Source of the DNA: Maritimibacter alkaliphilus
GTDB lineage: Bacteria; Pseudomonadota; Alphaproteobacteria; Rhodobacterales; Rhodobacteraceae
Direction: 5' to 3'
DNA length: 64,000 nucleotides
NCBI RefSeq assembly: GCF_019801605.1
Contig: NZ_JAHVIT010000002.1
Coordinates: 992,001-1,056,000, forward strand
Shown here: in pieces, positions 56,236 through 63,703 of the stretch
Position numbering within the stretch: the first letter of the stretch is position 1
How the letters are laid out: each line of letters opens with the position of its first letter
Notes under the pieces: generated by a model
Database searches by the model: none
The model's input: the letters and a program-made list of their open reading frames with translations, nothing else
Told to the model about the DNA's origin: nothing
Made by a program: the position numbers and the translations under genes

Positions 56236-56580
56236 ATGACGACACCCGTTATGACCAAGCCGCTCGAAATCACCGACACGGTGGACTGGGGCGTGATCCC
56301 GACCATGATCGAGGGCGAAAGCCGCACCTCGGGCAAGCTGCTCCACAAGGGGCCGAACGGCGAGAACGAATGCGGCCTGTGGATCTGCACGCCCGGCAAA
56401 TGGGAATGCCACGTGACCCGGGACGAGTTCTGCCACTTCCTCGAGGGGCGCTGTACCTATGTCCACGAAAGCGGCGAGGTGATCGAGATCACCCCTGACA
56501 CCGCCGCCTTCTTCCCGCAGGACTGGAAGGGCGTCTGCACCGTCCACGAGACGATCAAGAAGGTCTACATGATCCGCTGA
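56236..56580 (+). CDS. Cupin_3 protein 2, tandem paralog
   Basis: 114 aa. It repeats the same core as its neighbour: WGVIPTMIEGESRTSGKLLHKG, LWICTPGKWECHVTRDEFCHF and FPQDWKGVCTVHETIKKVYMI. Both Glu and His of the RDEFCHF motif are kept, so both copies may bind metal or a ligand, possibly as a heterodimer. It starts 4 bp after the first cupin. A 110-bp gap follows before the aldehyde dehydrogenase. Confidence 0.85.
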   Translation: MTTPVMTKPLEITDTVDWGVIPTMIEGESRTSGKLLHKGPNGENECGLWICTPGKWECHVTRDEFCHFLEGRCTYVHESGEVIEITPDTAAFFPQDWKGVCTVHETIKKVYMIR

Positions 56581-56690
56581 GCGGATCGCGTTAACCCTGT
56601 CCGGCCCTCCGTGACGGCGGGCCGGGCGCCGCCGCGCCGCAGGGCGGGCGAGATACCGAAGGATCCGCGCGCCGGATCGGGAGAGAACAG

Positions 56691-58196
56691 ATGTCCGATA
56701 TCGACACGCCCCGCTATTACCTGACGCCCGGCCTGCGCGAGAGCGCGGGGCGCAGCGTCGACGTCATCGACCCCGCCACGTTGGAGCGCGTCGGTACCCG
56801 CGCCGTGGTGGGCACGGGCGAACTGGCCGAGGTGCTGGCGCAGGTGAACGCCGCGCAGGCGGGATGGGCCGCACTGGACGCCAAGACGCGGGCCGGGCAC
56901 CTGCACCGGCTGGCGAACCGGATCGAGGCCACGGACATGACCCGCTGTGCCATCCTGATGAGCCGCGAGATGGGCAAACCCTATCCCGAGGCCATCGGCG
57001 AGGTGGCGAACTGCGCCTCGATCTTCCGCTACTACGCCGAAATGGCGCGCGACGAGGCGGGCAAGATCGCGGGCTCCACGCAGGCGGGCTCGTTCCAATA
57101 CGCGCGCTACGAGCCGCTCGGCGTCTCGGCTCATATCATGCCCTTCAACTTCCCCGTGCTGCTGATGTGCTGGACGGTCGCGGCCTCGCTGGCGGCGGGC
57201 AACGGCTGCGTCGTGAAACCGGCGGAGGCGACCACGCTCTCGACGCTGGAATTCATGAAGGTCTTCGACGAGATGCCCGCGGGGCTCATCGCCTGCCTGC
57301 CGGGCGATGCAGAGGTGGGCCGCGCGCTTGTGGCCTCCGACCTGACCCACGCCGTGGCCTTCACCGGCTCTGTCGCCGGGGGGCGTGCCGTGGGGGCTGC
57401 CGCCGGTGGCCTGATGAAGCCCGCGATCATCGAGGCGGGCGGGTCCGACCCGATGATCATCACCGATCACGCGCCCCTTGCGGTGGCAGCGGCGGGGGCC
57501 GTGACCGGGGCCTTCCACCTCTCCGGGCAGGTCTGCACCTCGACCGAGCGGCTCTTCGTCACGGAAGGCATCCACGACGCCTTCGTCGCGGCCTTCGTCG
57601 AGGAGACGGCGGCCCTGCGCATCGGCAACGGATTGGACAAATCCGAGATCGGCCCGCTGGTCAGCAAGGCCGCGCGGGACAAGGTCGAGCGGCTGGTGGC
57701 CGATGCGGTTGCCAAGGGCGCCAAGGTCGAGATCGGAGGCGGCCCCCCTGCGGGACAGAACACCGGCTGGTTCTATGCCCCCACGATCCTCACCGGCTGC
57801 ACCCCCGACATGGAGATCATGCACGAGGAGATCTTTGGCCCCGTCGCGGCGATTGCCAAGGTGAAGGACTTCGACGCGGCCATCGCGGCAGCGAACGACA
57901 GCCCCTTCGGCCTCGGCGCCTCGATCTTCACCACCTCGCTGGAAGAGGCGCAGGAAGCGGCTGAGCGGCTGCAGTCGGGCATGGTCTGGGTCAACAACCC
58001 GATGATCGACAACGACGCGCTGCCCTTCGGCGGCTGGAAGGCGTCGGGCATGGGGCGGGAGCTGGGGCGGCAGGGGCTGGATGCCTTCCGCCGTTCCAAG
58101 ATGGTGATCATGGATCACCGGCCCGTGCGGCAGGACTGGTGGTATCCCTACCCGGACGAGTGGTTCCTCGACGCGGGTGGGCGCAAGCACGTCTGA
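56691..58196 (+). CDS. NAD(P)-dependent aldehyde dehydrogenase family protein
   Basis: 501 aa. The cofactor region is HIMPFNFPVLLMCWTVAASL with CVVKPAE and AFTGSVAGGRAVG. The general-base Glu is in AIIEAGGSDPMII (EAGGSDP rather than the usual ELGGKSP). The nucleophile Cys is in LSGQVCTSTERLF, and EEIFGPVAAIAKV and PFGGWKASGMGRELG complete the motif set. It resembles succinate-semialdehyde and other semialdehyde dehydrogenases; the substrate is unassigned. As last gene of the locus it probably oxidises an aldehyde from the imported compound. A bidirectional terminator follows. Confidence 0.92.
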   Translation: MSDIDTPRYYLTPGLRESAGRSVDVIDPATLERVGTRAVVGTGELAEVLAQVNAAQAGWAALDAKTRAGHLHRLANRIEATDMTRCAILMSREMGKPYPEAIGEVANCASIFRYYAEMARDEAGKIAGSTQAGSFQYARYEPLGVSAHIMPFNFPVLLMCWTVAASLAAGNGCVVKPAEATTLSTLEFMKVFDEMPAGLIACLPGDAEVGRALVASDLTHAVAFTGSVAGGRAVGAAAGGLMKPAIIEAGGSDPMIITDHAPLAVAAAGAVTGAFHLSGQVCTSTERLFVTEGIHDAFVAAFVEETAALRIGNGLDKSEIGPLVSKAARDKVERLVADAVAKGAKVEIGGGPPAGQNTGWFYAPTILTGCTPDMEIMHEEIFGPVAAIAKVKDFDAAIAAANDSPFGLGASIFTTSLEEAQEAAERLQSGMVWVNNPMIDNDALPFGGWKASGMGRELGRQGLDAFRRSKMVIMDHRPVRQDWWYPYPDEWFLDAGGRKHV

Positions 58197-58201
58197 CGCA
58201 A

Positions 58202-58236
58202 AACGCCCCGGCCTGAGCGGGCCGGGGCGTTTCTTT
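58202..58236. terminator. Bidirectional Rho-independent terminator
   Basis: A 12-bp stem, AACGCCCCGGCC (58202-58213) with GGCCGGGGCGTT (58220-58231) and a 6-nt loop. TTTCTTTG follows on plus and TTTTGCG on minus, serving the convergent aldehyde dehydrogenase and exporter genes. Confidence 0.88.
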
Positions 58237-58252
58237 GCGCGATGGCTGTTGG

Positions 58253-59185
58253 TCAGCGGCGGCTGGCCGCGGCGGCAAGGATCATCCCGCCCATCACCAG
58301 CGTCAGGCCGATCAGGAAGACGGGCGACAGCTGGTTGTCGAGCAGCAGGACCGAGGCGGCGACCCCGGTCAGCGGCACGCCGAGGGTGAAGTTCGACATG
58401 GCAAAGGTGCTGATCCGGCGGCCGTATTCGGAGGAGATCACGAAACAGGCCGAGGTGGCGATCGGGCCGATGTAGATCAGCAGCTGCACGAGGTGCCCGC
58501 TCCATGCGATCTGGTGCGGCGCGCCGTGGACGACAACGGCGGCAATCGCCAGCGGCACGGTGGCCAGCAGCATCTGCCACGGCGCCAGCGACAACGGCGA
58601 GGACACCCACTTGTGCCGCTTCACATGCAGGATCACCAGCGACCAGGCAATCGCGCCGATCAGGAGGAAGCCCGCCCCCATGAAGGCGCCGGGCTGGGTC
58701 CAGTCGGTCTCCAGCGGCGAGACGATCAGCGCAACGCCCGCGATGCCCACGGCAACGGCGGCCAGTTGCGCGCGGCTGGGACGGGTCCGGAAGAGCGCCC
58801 AGGCCAGCAGCACCGACCACAGTGGCGTGGTATAGGCCAGCAGCACCGAATGGCTGGTGTCTGTCTTGGTCATGGCGATCATGCCGAGGCCCGTGAAGGT
58901 CATCATTTGCAGCAGCCCGATGCTGAGCACGATGGGCATGTCGGCCTTCCTTGGCAGGCGCAGCTCACCCCGGAGCGCCACGAAGGCAAAGAGGCAGAGC
59001 GCGGCCGAGCCGAAGCGGAAGGCTGCGAGCCAGAGCGGCGGGACCGAGACCAGCGCGATCTGCGTCGCGGGCCAGCTGAGCCCCCAGAGCAGCACCATCG
59101 CCATGAGCCACAGCCGCGTGGTGTTCGCGTCATCCTGCGCGCCGGTGGTGATGCGGCCCCGGAGGGCGCCCTGAATGCTGGCCAT
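58253..59185 (-). CDS. DMT-superfamily EamA exporter
   Basis: 310-aa membrane protein with about ten helices in two EamA repeats (LWLMAMVLLWGLSWPATQIA at the start of repeat 1; GAGFLLIGAIAWSLVIL in repeat 2; VPLTGVAASVLLLDNQLSPVF near the end). Related proteins export amino acids or metabolites; the substrate is unknown. ATG 59185 is chosen. It is divergent from an Lrp-type regulator, a common regulator-exporter pairing. Confidence 0.87.
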   Translation of the reverse strand: MASIQGALRGRITTGAQDDANTTRLWLMAMVLLWGLSWPATQIALVSVPPLWLAAFRFGSAALCLFAFVALRGELRLPRKADMPIVLSIGLLQMMTFTGLGMIAMTKTDTSHSVLLAYTTPLWSVLLAWALFRTRPSRAQLAAVAVGIAGVALIVSPLETDWTQPGAFMGAGFLLIGAIAWSLVILHVKRHKWVSSPLSLAPWQMLLATVPLAIAAVVVHGAPHQIAWSGHLVQLLIYIGPIATSACFVISSEYGRRISTFAMSNFTLGVPLTGVAASVLLLDNQLSPVFLIGLTLVMGGMILAAAASRR

Positions 59186-59310
59186 GGTCTGTCCTGTCTC
59201 GCTGTCGTTAACAGACTGCCTCCTATACGGTGGAAAATCCTGTCTTCCTTTCTGCGCCTGCGAGAAATATAGGAGAATTTGACCCTCAGGTTGCGCCAAG
59301 GAGGAAAAAC

Positions 59311-59805
59311 ATGCCGCGAAATGCCATTCAACTGGATGATGCCAGTCTCCGCATCCTCGACGTGCTGCAGAAAAACGCCGAGATCAGCAACGCCGAGCTG
59401 GCCGAGACGGTGAACCTATCCGCCTCGCCGTGCTGGCGCCGCGTGGCCGAGATGCGCGACAAGGGCGTGATCCGGGGCTCGGTCGCGCTGGTCGATCCGG
59501 TGCAGCTGGGCCTGCTGGTGAACGTCTTCGTCCATGTCACGCTCAGCCGTCAGGACAAGGCCTCGCTCAAGGTCTTCACCGATGCGATCGAGGGCCGGCC
59601 CGAGATCATGGAGTGCTACCTCATGACCGGCGAGGCGGATTACATGCTGCGCGTCGTGGTGGAGGACCTGCTGCAATACCAGGAGCTCGTGCTCGACTGC
59701 CTGACGCAGATCCCCGGCGTCTCCAACATCCGCTCCAGCTTTGCCCTCGACCAGGTGAAATACACCACGGCGTTGCCCACGGGCCACCTTTCCGGCGGGC
59801 GGTGA
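59311..59805 (+). CDS. Lrp/AsnC-family transcriptional regulator
   Basis: 164 aa. N-terminal HTH (LDDASLRILDVLQKNAEISNA and LSASPCWRRVAEMRDKGVI) and a C-terminal RAM effector domain (FVHVTLSRQD; ECYLMTGEADYMLRVVVEDL; FALDQVKYTTALP). SD AAGGAGG lies 7 nt before ATG 59311. It probably controls the divergent exporter gene in response to an amino acid or similar ligand. Confidence 0.93.
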   Translation: MPRNAIQLDDASLRILDVLQKNAEISNAELAETVNLSASPCWRRVAEMRDKGVIRGSVALVDPVQLGLLVNVFVHVTLSRQDKASLKVFTDAIEGRPEIMECYLMTGEADYMLRVVVEDLLQYQELVLDCLTQIPGVSNIRSSFALDQVKYTTALPTGHLSGGR

Positions 59806-59860
59806 GCGGGGCAGGGCGCGGGCCTTGATCCGCAGGGCCCCCGGTGCCAGATAGCGGCGC

Positions 59861-59905
59861 AGAGGACGACCTCTCCGCAATGGTGAATGGCCGGGACGAC
59901 CCGGC
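59861..59905 (+). promoter_or_regulatory. Guanidine-II (mini-ykkC) riboswitch
   Basis: Two hairpins with identical ACGA loops: AGAGG-ACGA-CCTCT (59861-59874) and GCCGGG-ACGA-CCCGGC (59890-59905), 15-nt linker, ending just before the SD AGGAAAGG (59910-59917) of the guanidinium exporter gene. Paired stem-loops with ACGR loops upstream of sugE/gdx define this class. Guanidine binding should release the SD and raise translation. Confidence 0.88.
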
Positions 59906-59924
59906 GCTCAGGAAAGGTCTCCCC

Positions 59925-60242
59925 ATGGCTTGGGCCTCTCTCTTTATCGCCGGACTGCTGGAAGTGGTCTGGGCCACCTTCATGAAGAAATCCGAAGGCT
60001 TCACCCTGCTGGTGCCCTCCGTCGTGACGCTGGTCGCCATGGCGGCCGGCTTCCTGCTGCTCGCCTCGGCCATGAAGCAGCTGCCCCTCGGCACGGCCTA
60101 CATGGTCTGGACCGGGATCGGGGCCATCGGCGCCTTCGCGGTCGGCATCGCCTTCCTCGGCGAGGCGGTCAGCCCGATGCGCCTGCTGGCCGCCGGATTG
60201 ATTGCCGCGGGCCTCCTGCTGATGAAGCTGGCCGAGGGCTGA
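59925..60242 (+). CDS. sugE: SMR-family guanidinium exporter (Gdx/SugE)
   Basis: 105-aa four-helix small multidrug-resistance protein, MAWASLFIAGLLEVVWATFMKK with the central proton/substrate Glu (E13). The Gdx-type segments GFTLLVPSVVTLVAM, GTAYMVWTGIGAIGAF and LGEAVSPMRLLAAGLI closely parallel E. coli SugE, which exports guanidinium. It functions as an antiparallel dimer in known homologs. The riboswitch in the leader agrees with this substrate. Confidence 0.93.
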   Translation: MAWASLFIAGLLEVVWATFMKKSEGFTLLVPSVVTLVAMAAGFLLLASAMKQLPLGTAYMVWTGIGAIGAFAVGIAFLGEAVSPMRLLAAGLIAAGLLLMKLAEG

Positions 60243-60251
60243 GGGGATACG

Positions 60252-60279
60252 AAAAAGGGCCGGTGCGATGCACCGGCCC
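60252..60279 (-). terminator. Rho-independent terminator of the MetE-like gene
   Basis: GGGCCGGTGC (60257-60266) with GCACCGGCCC (60270-60279), 3-nt loop; minus strand continues TTTTTCG. Lies 25 bp beyond the stop at 60304 and may also serve the convergent exporter. Confidence 0.85.
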
Positions 60280-60303
60280 GTTCGATCTTGCGGGGAGACG
60301 GGC

Positions 60304-61425
60304 TTACGCCTCGCCCCAGATCTCCTTGGCGAGGTTCACCACCAGCTCCAGCTTCTTGCGCTGATCCTCGACGGTGACCTTGTTGCCGTGTTCGGTGGAG
60401 GAGAAGCCGCACTGCGGCGCGATGCCCAGCTGGTCGATGTCCACGAACTTCGAGGCCTCCTCGAACTTGCCCTTCAGCCAGTCCATCGGCTCCAGCTCGG
60501 GCGTCTTGGTGGTGATGAACCCGGCCATGACGCGCTTGGAGCCCTTGGGCAGCAGCTTCAGCGGCTCCAGACCCCCGGCGCGGTCGGTGTCATACTCCAT
60601 GAAGTAGACGTCCACGTCGGTCTTGTTGAAGATCGCATCGGCCGCCATGTCGTAGCCGCCTTCGGCCACGTGGGTCGACTTGAAGTTGCCGCGGCACATG
60701 TGCATCCCGATGATCATGTCCTCGGGGCGGTCCTTGATGCATTCGTTCAGCATCCACGCGTAGCGGTCGATCAGCCAGTCGGGGTCCTGACCCATCGACT
60801 TGCGCATCTCGCGCTGCTTCTCGTCGCAGAGGTAGGCGAAGAAGATGTCATCCAGCTGCAGGTAGCGGCAGCCTGCGTCGTAGAAGGCCTGCACCGCGTC
60901 CTTGTAGGTGGCCGCGATCTCGCCAAAGAAGACATCCGCATCCTGGTAGGGCTTGTGGCGGTTGTTCTCCGGCGTGACCCGGAAATGTACACATGACGGC
61001 CCGGGGATCGAGATTTTCGGGCAGACGGAGGTATGCTCGGCCACGAACTTGAAGTGGTCCAGCATCGGGTGATCGGCGGGGAAGCTGAGCGGCCCGTTGA
61101 TCACCGGGTAGACCTCGGGGTTGGTCACGCCCTGGAAGCCCAGGCCGGCGCCGTCCTGCGTCTCGAGGTCGAAGCCGTTGAGCATCCCCATGAAGTCATA
61201 ATGCCAGTAGGCGCGGCGCGCCTCGCCGTCGGTGACGACCTTCAGGCCGACCTCTTCCTGCATCTTGATCAGCGCCGGGATCGCGGCGTCCTCGATGGCT
61301 TTCAGCTCGGCGCCGGTGACGCCTGTCTTGCGCGCATCGGCAATGGAAGTTGGGCGCAGAAGCGATCCGACATGGTCGGCGCGGAACGGCGGTTTCAGCG
61401 TTGCATCGCTGGGAAGGTCTTTCAC
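60304..61425 (-). CDS. Short cobalamin-independent methionine synthase-like protein (MetE C-terminal type)
   Basis: A 373-aa TIM-barrel protein that corresponds to the catalytic C-terminal half of MetE. It begins FRADHVGSLLRPTSIADAR. Zinc ligand candidates are H and C in IIGMHMCRGNF and C in IAPQCGFSS, plus a Glu in YFMEYDTDRAGG. The N-terminal folate-binding half of MetE is absent, so the methyl donor may differ from triglutamyl-THF. The start is GTG 61425, with AAAGGA upstream. The long GC-rich leader (61426-61719) has a TTGACA-like box on the minus strand at 61714-61719. Confidence 0.87.
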   Translation of the reverse strand: MKDLPSDATLKPPFRADHVGSLLRPTSIADARKTGVTGAELKAIEDAAIPALIKMQEEVGLKVVTDGEARRAYWHYDFMGMLNGFDLETQDGAGLGFQGVTNPEVYPVINGPLSFPADHPMLDHFKFVAEHTSVCPKISIPGPSCVHFRVTPENNRHKPYQDADVFFGEIAATYKDAVQAFYDAGCRYLQLDDIFFAYLCDEKQREMRKSMGQDPDWLIDRYAWMLNECIKDRPEDMIIGMHMCRGNFKSTHVAEGGYDMAADAIFNKTDVDVYFMEYDTDRAGGLEPLKLLPKGSKRVMAGFITTKTPELEPMDWLKGKFEEASKFVDIDQLGIAPQCGFSSTEHGNKVTVEDQRKKLELVVNLAKEIWGEA

Positions 61426-61919
61426 GGCTGGGTCCTTTCCCCGGCTCGGGGCCGGTCGGTTGAAGGGCGGGCGCCCGGTCTTGCCGGCGGCCGCAGTGGG
61501 GCGGCACGGGCCGGCGCTGATAGGTCTTGGGACAGGAAGATGCCGGCCGGTGGGGCCGGTTGAAACGGGTGCGTGCTCCTCCTCCTCCTGCCGCCGGGGA
61601 CGGGCCCGGCGCGGCTCCGGCACAGCCCGCGAGGGCGGCCCCGAGGGGCGTGCAGTGGCCGTAACAGGCCCCGCGCACCGGAGTGTCATATCTGTTCCCT
61701 GTATACGCGGCGGTGTCAAGGCAAGCCCCGGGGGCGCGCCTGCGGGCGGCCACGGCCGGTCGCGCCGCGGTCCTGTCACGGTCCAGCCGCGGGCTTGTTG
61801 CATGGGAAGCATTGCATCGGAGGAATATCGCACGCGGCGGGTTTTGCGGCTGCAGCACCCGGGGACTTCGGTCTAGATTGGTCCTGTCTCCAGACCTTTC
61901 CGGTATCGGACCTTTGCCC
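61426..61919. other. Divergent intergenic region (494 bp)
   Basis: GC-rich, about 290-nt potential leader of the MetE-like gene followed by the promoter region of the protease gene. GGGGCCGGT-GGTTGAA-like sequence occurs twice (near 61449 and 61553). I tested it by eye for SAM, SAH and cobalamin riboswitch motifs without success. No ORF. Confidence 0.45.
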
Positions 61920-62660
61920 ATGACCGCCCTGCGCCTCCTCCTCGTCGCCCTCTTCCTGCCGCTTCTGGCAGCCTGCGACGTCACCACCACCGGTCCCGTG
62001 ACCGTGACGCCGGGGGCCTCTGCCCCCCGGAGCCAGCCGCGCGACCAGGCTGCGTTGCAGGCGCAGGCCCGGCAGGCGGTGAACCAGTTCGTCATGGTGG
62101 CCGACCGGCTGGAACCGGTGATGGAGCGGGAATGCCGTCGGCGTGCGCCGGAGCTGAACTGCAACTTCCAGATCGTCGTGGACCGCTCGCTGACCGATCC
62201 GCCCAACGCCTTCCAGACCCTCGATGACACCGGCCACCCGATCCTCGCGGTGAACATCGCGCTGATCGCCTCGGTCGAGAACGCGGACGAGATGGCCTTC
62301 GTCATGAGCCACGAGGCGGCGCACCATATCTCCGACCACCTCGGCCAGCAGCAGGCCAATGCCATGGCCGGGGCGCAGGTGCTGGGCGGGCTGGCGGCCG
62401 CGGGCGGGGCCAGCGGCTCCGGGCTCGAGATGGCGCAGCAACTGGGCGCGGCGCTCGGCGCGCGGCGCTACTCGCAGGACTACGAGCTTCAGGCGGATGC
62501 GCTCGGCGCGATCATCGCGCGGGCGGCAGGCTTCGACGCGCTGCACGGGGCGGAGTACTTCAACCGCATCCCCGATCCCGGGAACAGCTTCCTCGGCACC
62601 CACCCGCCGAACGCGCGGCGGCTCGAGACGGTGCGTTACGCGCTCGCCAACGGCGTGTGA
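61920..62660 (+). CDS. M48-like metallopeptidase lipoprotein
   Basis: 246 aa. The lipoprotein signal ends in LLAAC (C19). The zinc motif HEAAHH (H131, E132, H135) is followed by a second ligand region YELQADALGAII, and the C-terminal FLGTHPPNARRLETV is typical of BepA/LoiP-type M48 proteases. It is likely tethered to a membrane facing the periplasm and acts in envelope quality control. The start at 61920 is preceded by a weak SD, so a GTG/ATG shift of a few codons is possible. Confidence 0.9.
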   Translation: MTALRLLLVALFLPLLAACDVTTTGPVTVTPGASAPRSQPRDQAALQAQARQAVNQFVMVADRLEPVMERECRRRAPELNCNFQIVVDRSLTDPPNAFQTLDDTGHPILAVNIALIASVENADEMAFVMSHEAAHHISDHLGQQQANAMAGAQVLGGLAAAGGASGSGLEMAQQLGAALGARRYSQDYELQADALGAIIARAAGFDALHGAEYFNRIPDPGNSFLGTHPPNARRLETVRYALANGV

Positions 62661-62689
62661 GAGGCCGCCGCCTGGCCTCAGTCGCGATA

Positions 62690-62703
62690 TTGATCAGGAT
62701 CAA
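62690..62703. promoter_or_regulatory. FNR/FnrL box (perfect consensus)
   Basis: TTGAT-CAGG-ATCAA. Placed at about -41.5 it predicts a start at about 62738 with TAAACC (62726-62731) as -10, 22 nt before the ATG at 62760. It predicts oxygen-limited activation of the DUF6455 pair. Confidence 0.82.
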
Positions 62704-62759
62704 GGTGCCCGAGTCGCCCCTGGCGTAAACCCTCTTTCAACGAAACGAGGGAAACGCCG

Positions 62760-63053
62760 ATGAAGCCTCTTGGAGATGTGAAAGAGCATTTCTGGCTCGT
62801 CCAGCGGATGGCCCGGGCCACGGGCACCGATCTGGACGCTGCACAGGACTGCGGTGCACTGACGGTCGAGGACTGGTCCGCCATGGTCACCCGCTGCCGC
62901 GGATGCACCGGGCCGGAGGGCTGCCGTGACTGGCTCGACCGGGCCGAGCGCGCCGAGGTCGATCCCCAGCCCGCACCGGGTATCTGCATGAACCGCGCCG
63001 CCTTTGCCCGGCTGGGCACGGCGCAGGACCGGAAGGAGACCGTGACATGCTGA
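62760..63053 (+). CDS. DUF6455-like small cysteine protein 1
   Basis: A 97-aa soluble protein that begins MKPLGDVKEHFWLVQRMARATG, with TRCRGCTGPEGCRDWLDRAE (C-x2-C-x5-C) and a further Cys in APGICMNRAAFARL. The cysteine pattern could bind a metal or heme-related ligand. The family is common in Rhodobacteraceae and uncharacterised to my knowledge. It has a perfect FNR box 57 bp upstream and overlaps the next gene by 7 bp. Confidence 0.85.
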   Translation: MKPLGDVKEHFWLVQRMARATGTDLDAAQDCGALTVEDWSAMVTRCRGCTGPEGCRDWLDRAERAEVDPQPAPGICMNRAAFARLGTAQDRKETVTC

Positions 63054-63298
63054 CGAAGTTCTTCGAGCGCCTCGATGCGCGGGCCGCGCTGGTCTCGCAG
63101 ATGGCCGACCGGGTTGGCGTGGATTTCGCCGAGAACATCAACCGCTCACCGGAGGTGGTGGGCGATTACCGTGCCGCCGTGATGCGCTGCACCGGCTGCA
63201 CCGAGGCGGACCGCTGCGCCAGCATTGACGCCAGCGTGCACGAGGTCCCCGGCTACTGCCGCAACAAGCGCCTGCTGGACCGGCTGGCGGTGGCCTGA
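63047..63298 (+). CDS. DUF6455-like small cysteine protein 2
   Basis: 83-aa paralog of the upstream gene: MRCTGCTEADRCASIDAS repeats the C-x2-C-x5-C core and VPGYCRNKRLLDRL the trailing Cys. Its first part (LTKFFERLDARAALVSQMADRVG) differs, so the pair may form a heteromer. It starts 7 bp inside the first gene and is co-regulated by the same FNR box. Confidence 0.85.
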   Translation: MLTKFFERLDARAALVSQMADRVGVDFAENINRSPEVVGDYRAAVMRCTGCTEADRCASIDASVHEVPGYCRNKRLLDRLAVA

Positions 63299-63703
63299 GG
63301 AGAGATACCGCCCGGGAGGGTGGGACGGATTGCCAAGATCGATGTGCGGTAGGCCGGACGCTGGGGAGCGCCGCCGGTCGAGAGGGACCGCGTCTGCATT
63401 GATCCGAGCAAGCGCGCCGACGTGGATGAGGGCCACGTCGGCGCATTTTTTTATGGCGCAGGTGTCATGGCAGCCGACGGCGGTACCATCGGCCTCTGCC
63501 GTCTGACGCGCTCCCGCCATCTGCTCACACCGCGCGGCCACGTTCCCGGACGTCAGGCCTTCGCGCGACCGCGGGACGCCGGATCGATCAACCCGGCCGC
63601 CTGCCGGGCTCAGACGGCCCCGGCTTCATCTTTCCGGAAATACTCAGGTCCCGCCGCCAGCCTCGGCCGGCAGCCTCTCGTCCGAAACGCTCCGCTAACA
63701 GGA
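63299..63703. other. Intergenic region (405 bp) with terminator and possible small RNA
   Basis: No ORF with SD. The first 150 bases end in the strong terminator at 63414-63452 and could encode a small RNA. The rest up to the rimO end has CTTTCCGGAAATACTC and a GCC-rich stretch with no further feature. Confidence 0.45.
63414..63452 (+). terminator. Strong Rho-independent terminator
   Basis: A perfect 12-bp stem, GCGCCGACGTGG (63414-63425) with CCACGTCGGCGC (63433-63444), 7-nt loop, then A and seven T. It is 116 bp beyond the DUF6455 pair stop. Confidence 0.93.

Noticed and set aside
61426-61719. SAM, SAH or cobalamin riboswitch before the MetE-like gene
   Set aside because: A GCCACTG string resembles the B12 box, but the other conserved blocks are absent, and no SAM/SAH core was found by eye. 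A covariance search would settle it.
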